Positions 5,573-6,619 of a stretch of DNA of 6,619 bases are shown here, in pieces. The number at the start of each line of letters is the position of its first letter. Positions within the stretch are counted from its first letter, which is position 1. The notes below the pieces were generated by a model. It was not told the origin of the DNA, did not search any database, and saw only the letters and a program-made list of their open reading frames with translations. Origin of the DNA: Kiritimatiellia bacterium (lineage in GTDB: Bacteria > Verrucomicrobiota > Kiritimatiellia > RFP12 > UBA1067); contig JAQWAM010000074.1 in NCBI GenBank assembly GCA_028707675.1, forward strand, positions 1 through 6,619. The letters are read 5' to 3'. A program made the translations under genes and the position numbers.

Positions 5573-5848
5573 ATGAAATCAATGCCCAAAGATATCAGCG
5601 CCTATTTTTCTGCATTGGGGCGTAAAGGTGGCACAAAGAGCCGTCGCAGCCTCTCTTCGGAGGCGGCGCGCAATATGGTGCGGGTCCGGGATGCGAGAAG
5701 AATCTTCAGAAAGTATCATGCGCAGTGTTTCTGGTATATGCGTCCGGATTTGGATGTCAACCTAGAGGATATACCTGATCTGGTGCGCGGCCTCAGGAAA
5801 AACGGAGGGCGGCAAGGCTTTTTTATTGCCGCAAAATTATGCCGATAA
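5573..5848 (+). CDS. Small basic protein, putative antitoxin partner of the downstream nucleotidyltransferase, 91 residues
   Basis: This is not a family with a function I can name. Residues 1-45 are strongly basic and contain L-G-R-K-G-G-T-K-S-R-R followed by L-S-S-E-A-A-R, resembling the K-G-G-x-x-R-x-x-L-S-x-E-E pattern of small bacterial proteins thought to bind nucleic acid or partners. Residues 46-91 form a second block with Y-H-A-Q-C-F-W-Y-M-R-P-D-L, an acidic helix (L-E-D-I-P-D-L) and a Gly-rich end (K-N-G-G-R-Q-G-F). I recall similar small proteins beside AbiEii-like genes in PVC bacteria. It shows neither the winged helix nor the length of AbiEi. The strong promoter upstream and the 10-base overlap with the toxin-like gene support an antitoxin role, which is inference. 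Codon 4 is also ATG (5582), but 5573 is the first ATG after the promoter. Confidence 0.7.
   Translation: MKSMPKDISAYFSALGRKGGTKSRRSLSSEAARNMVRVRDARRIFRKYHAQCFWYMRPDLDVNLEDIPDLVRGLRKNGGRQGFFIAAKLCR
5804..5838 (+). promoter_or_regulatory. GGAGG plus 7-bp hairpin upstream of the toxin-like start
   Basis: GGAGG lies at 5804-5808, 30 bases from the ATG at 5839, too far to act directly. Between them, GCGGCAA (5809-5815) pairs perfectly with TTGCCGC (5826-5832) around a 10-base U-rich loop. Folding this stem would leave only six unpaired bases (5833-5838) between the Shine-Dalgarno sequence and the ATG, an ideal spacing. The element lies inside the 3' end of the upstream gene, so ribosomes translating that gene would melt it. 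Confidence 0.5.
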
Positions 5849-6619
5849 GCGATGTCCAGATGGACCTCCTGCGCTGCATTGCGGCAAATCGAAGCCCGGA
5901 GAGTTATCTGGCTGGCGCTACGGTGCTCAATCGCGCGTCAGGCAGTCCCCGGTTCTCTCAGGATATAGACCTCTTTCACGATCTGGCAGACAGCGTAACG
6001 CTTTGCGCTGAGCAGGATGCGGCGACGTTGGCAGAAGCTGGCTACGCGATTGAATGGATCCTGCGCACCGGCACCTTTCATCGCGCTGTCGTGACCTTAC
6101 ACGGACAACAGGTGAAAGTGGAGTGGGCGCAGGACAGTGCCTTCCGCTTTTTCCCCGTACAAAAGGATGTGTTCTGCGGATATCGCTTGCACGATGCAGA
6201 CGCTGCAACCAACAAAGTACTGGCACTAGCGAACAGGAGCGAGATCCGTGATTTTGTCGATGTCTTGCACTTGCATCAGACGTACCTGACACTTGGGGCA
6301 TTGGTCTGGGCTGCCTGCGGTAAAGATCCGGGCTTTACGCCAGAATTTCTGTTGGATCAGGTCAGCCGCCACACGGCCTATACGCAAGCTGACGTGGATC
6401 GGCTGCAATTAAAGGCACCCCTCGATCTGAAGCTGTTAAAGCGGACGTGGCTGGATGCGTTGAGAGAGGCGCAGAAACTTGTGGAATCGCTTCCGACAAC
6501 AGAGATCGGCTGCTTCTATCTTGATCAGACTCAAGCACCGGTGAACCCCGACCCGTCTGCGGACGAGTTCCCATTATTACTCCGTCACTGCGGCTCAGTC
6601 AGAGGAGCCTGGCCAACAG
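5839..6619 (+). CDS. AbiEii/AbiGii-type nucleotidyltransferase, putative toxin (3' end outside the window)
   Basis: The frame from the ATG at 5839 stays open to base 6619 (260 complete codons), so the gene is cut by the window edge. Residues 25-48 carry the nucleotidyltransferase core: A-G-A-T at 25-28 in place of the usual G-G-T, then P-R-F-S-Q followed by Asp42-x-Asp44, the metal-binding pair. A strand V-K-V-E95 supplies a plausible third acidic ligand. The family block Lys126-x-x-A-L ... R133 ... Arg137-Asp138-x-x-Asp141 is also present. In AbiE and MenT systems such enzymes are type IV-like or related toxins; MenT toxins transfer nucleotides to tRNA. Whether this one is toxic or defends against phage is inference. 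The gene overlaps the small upstream gene by 10 bases, is lower in GC than tsaD, and depends on coupling or the hairpin at 5809-5832 for initiation. Confidence 0.85.
   Translation, partial: MPISDVQMDLLRCIAANRSPESYLAGATVLNRASGSPRFSQDIDLFHDLADSVTLCAEQDAATLAEAGYAIEWILRTGTFHRAVVTLHGQQVKVEWAQDSAFRFFPVQKDVFCGYRLHDADAATNKVLALANRSEIRDFVDVLHLHQTYLTLGALVWAACGKDPGFTPEFLLDQVSRHTAYTQADVDRLQLKAPLDLKLLKRTWLDALREAQKLVESLPTTEIGCFYLDQTQAPVNPDPSADEFPLLLRHCGSVRGAWPT

Noticed and set aside
5826..6011. 61-codon + strand frame bridging the two module genes
   Set aside because: Its translation has no recognisable features, and it overlaps the better supported frame starting at 5839.
5927..6301. 124-codon open frame on the minus strand
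   Set aside because: It is antisense to the nucleotidyltransferase core, whose + frame has recognisable catalytic residues; the minus frame does not.

Overview
The window looks like a piece of a GC-rich bacterial chromosome, most probably from the PVC group and within it a Kiritimatiellota/Verrucomicrobiota-type organism. This assignment is an inference. It rests mainly on the truncated protein at the left edge, whose C-terminus combines an EF-hand-like D-x-D-G-D-G loop, a W-E-E-Y-x-A-G-T-S-P motif and a final R-F-F-R-V segment. I know this combination from large secreted proteins of those bacteria. All supported genes are on the + strand, and no rRNA, tRNA, CRISPR array or complete transposase gene is visible.

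Left part (1-1311): the end of a large exported or surface protein is followed, with a 4-base GTGA overlap, by a small membrane-anchored protein of unknown function (402-1040). Next comes a 271-base non-coding stretch holding several hairpins, an imperfect direct repeat and a strong promoter. Middle part (1312-4225): a PhnP-like metallo-beta-lactamase-fold hydrolase with all expected metal ligands, an exported protein of unknown function, and tsaD, the core housekeeping gene for tRNA t6A modification. The hydrolase gene runs into a perfect 25-bp inverted repeat that appears to supply its last residues and stop codon. The exported protein and tsaD are 26 bases apart and are probably co-transcribed. 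Then comes an exported endonuclease/exonuclease/phosphatase-fold protein (4287-5306).

Right part (5307-6619): a 266-base gap carries weak hairpins and ends in a well-formed promoter that drives a two-gene module. The first gene encodes a 91-residue basic protein. The second, overlapping it by 10 bases and cut off by the window edge, encodes a nucleotidyltransferase of the AbiEii/AbiGii toxin type. It has no stop codon inside the window and was recognised by reading the frame open to the right edge. The order (small gene first), the overlap and the lower GC content suggest an acquired toxin-antitoxin or phage-defence module whose partner does not look like the usual AbiEi repressor. A 7-bp hairpin sits between a distant GGAGG and the toxin start and could control toxin translation by bringing the two together.

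Two genes (1312 and 5573) have -10 boxes only 8-9 bases before their ATG and no Shine-Dalgarno sequence, which implies leaderless or nearly leaderless mRNAs. The most interesting places to look are the 5573-6619 module with its hairpin, the inverted repeat at 2080-2159, and the repeat cluster at 1141-1260.
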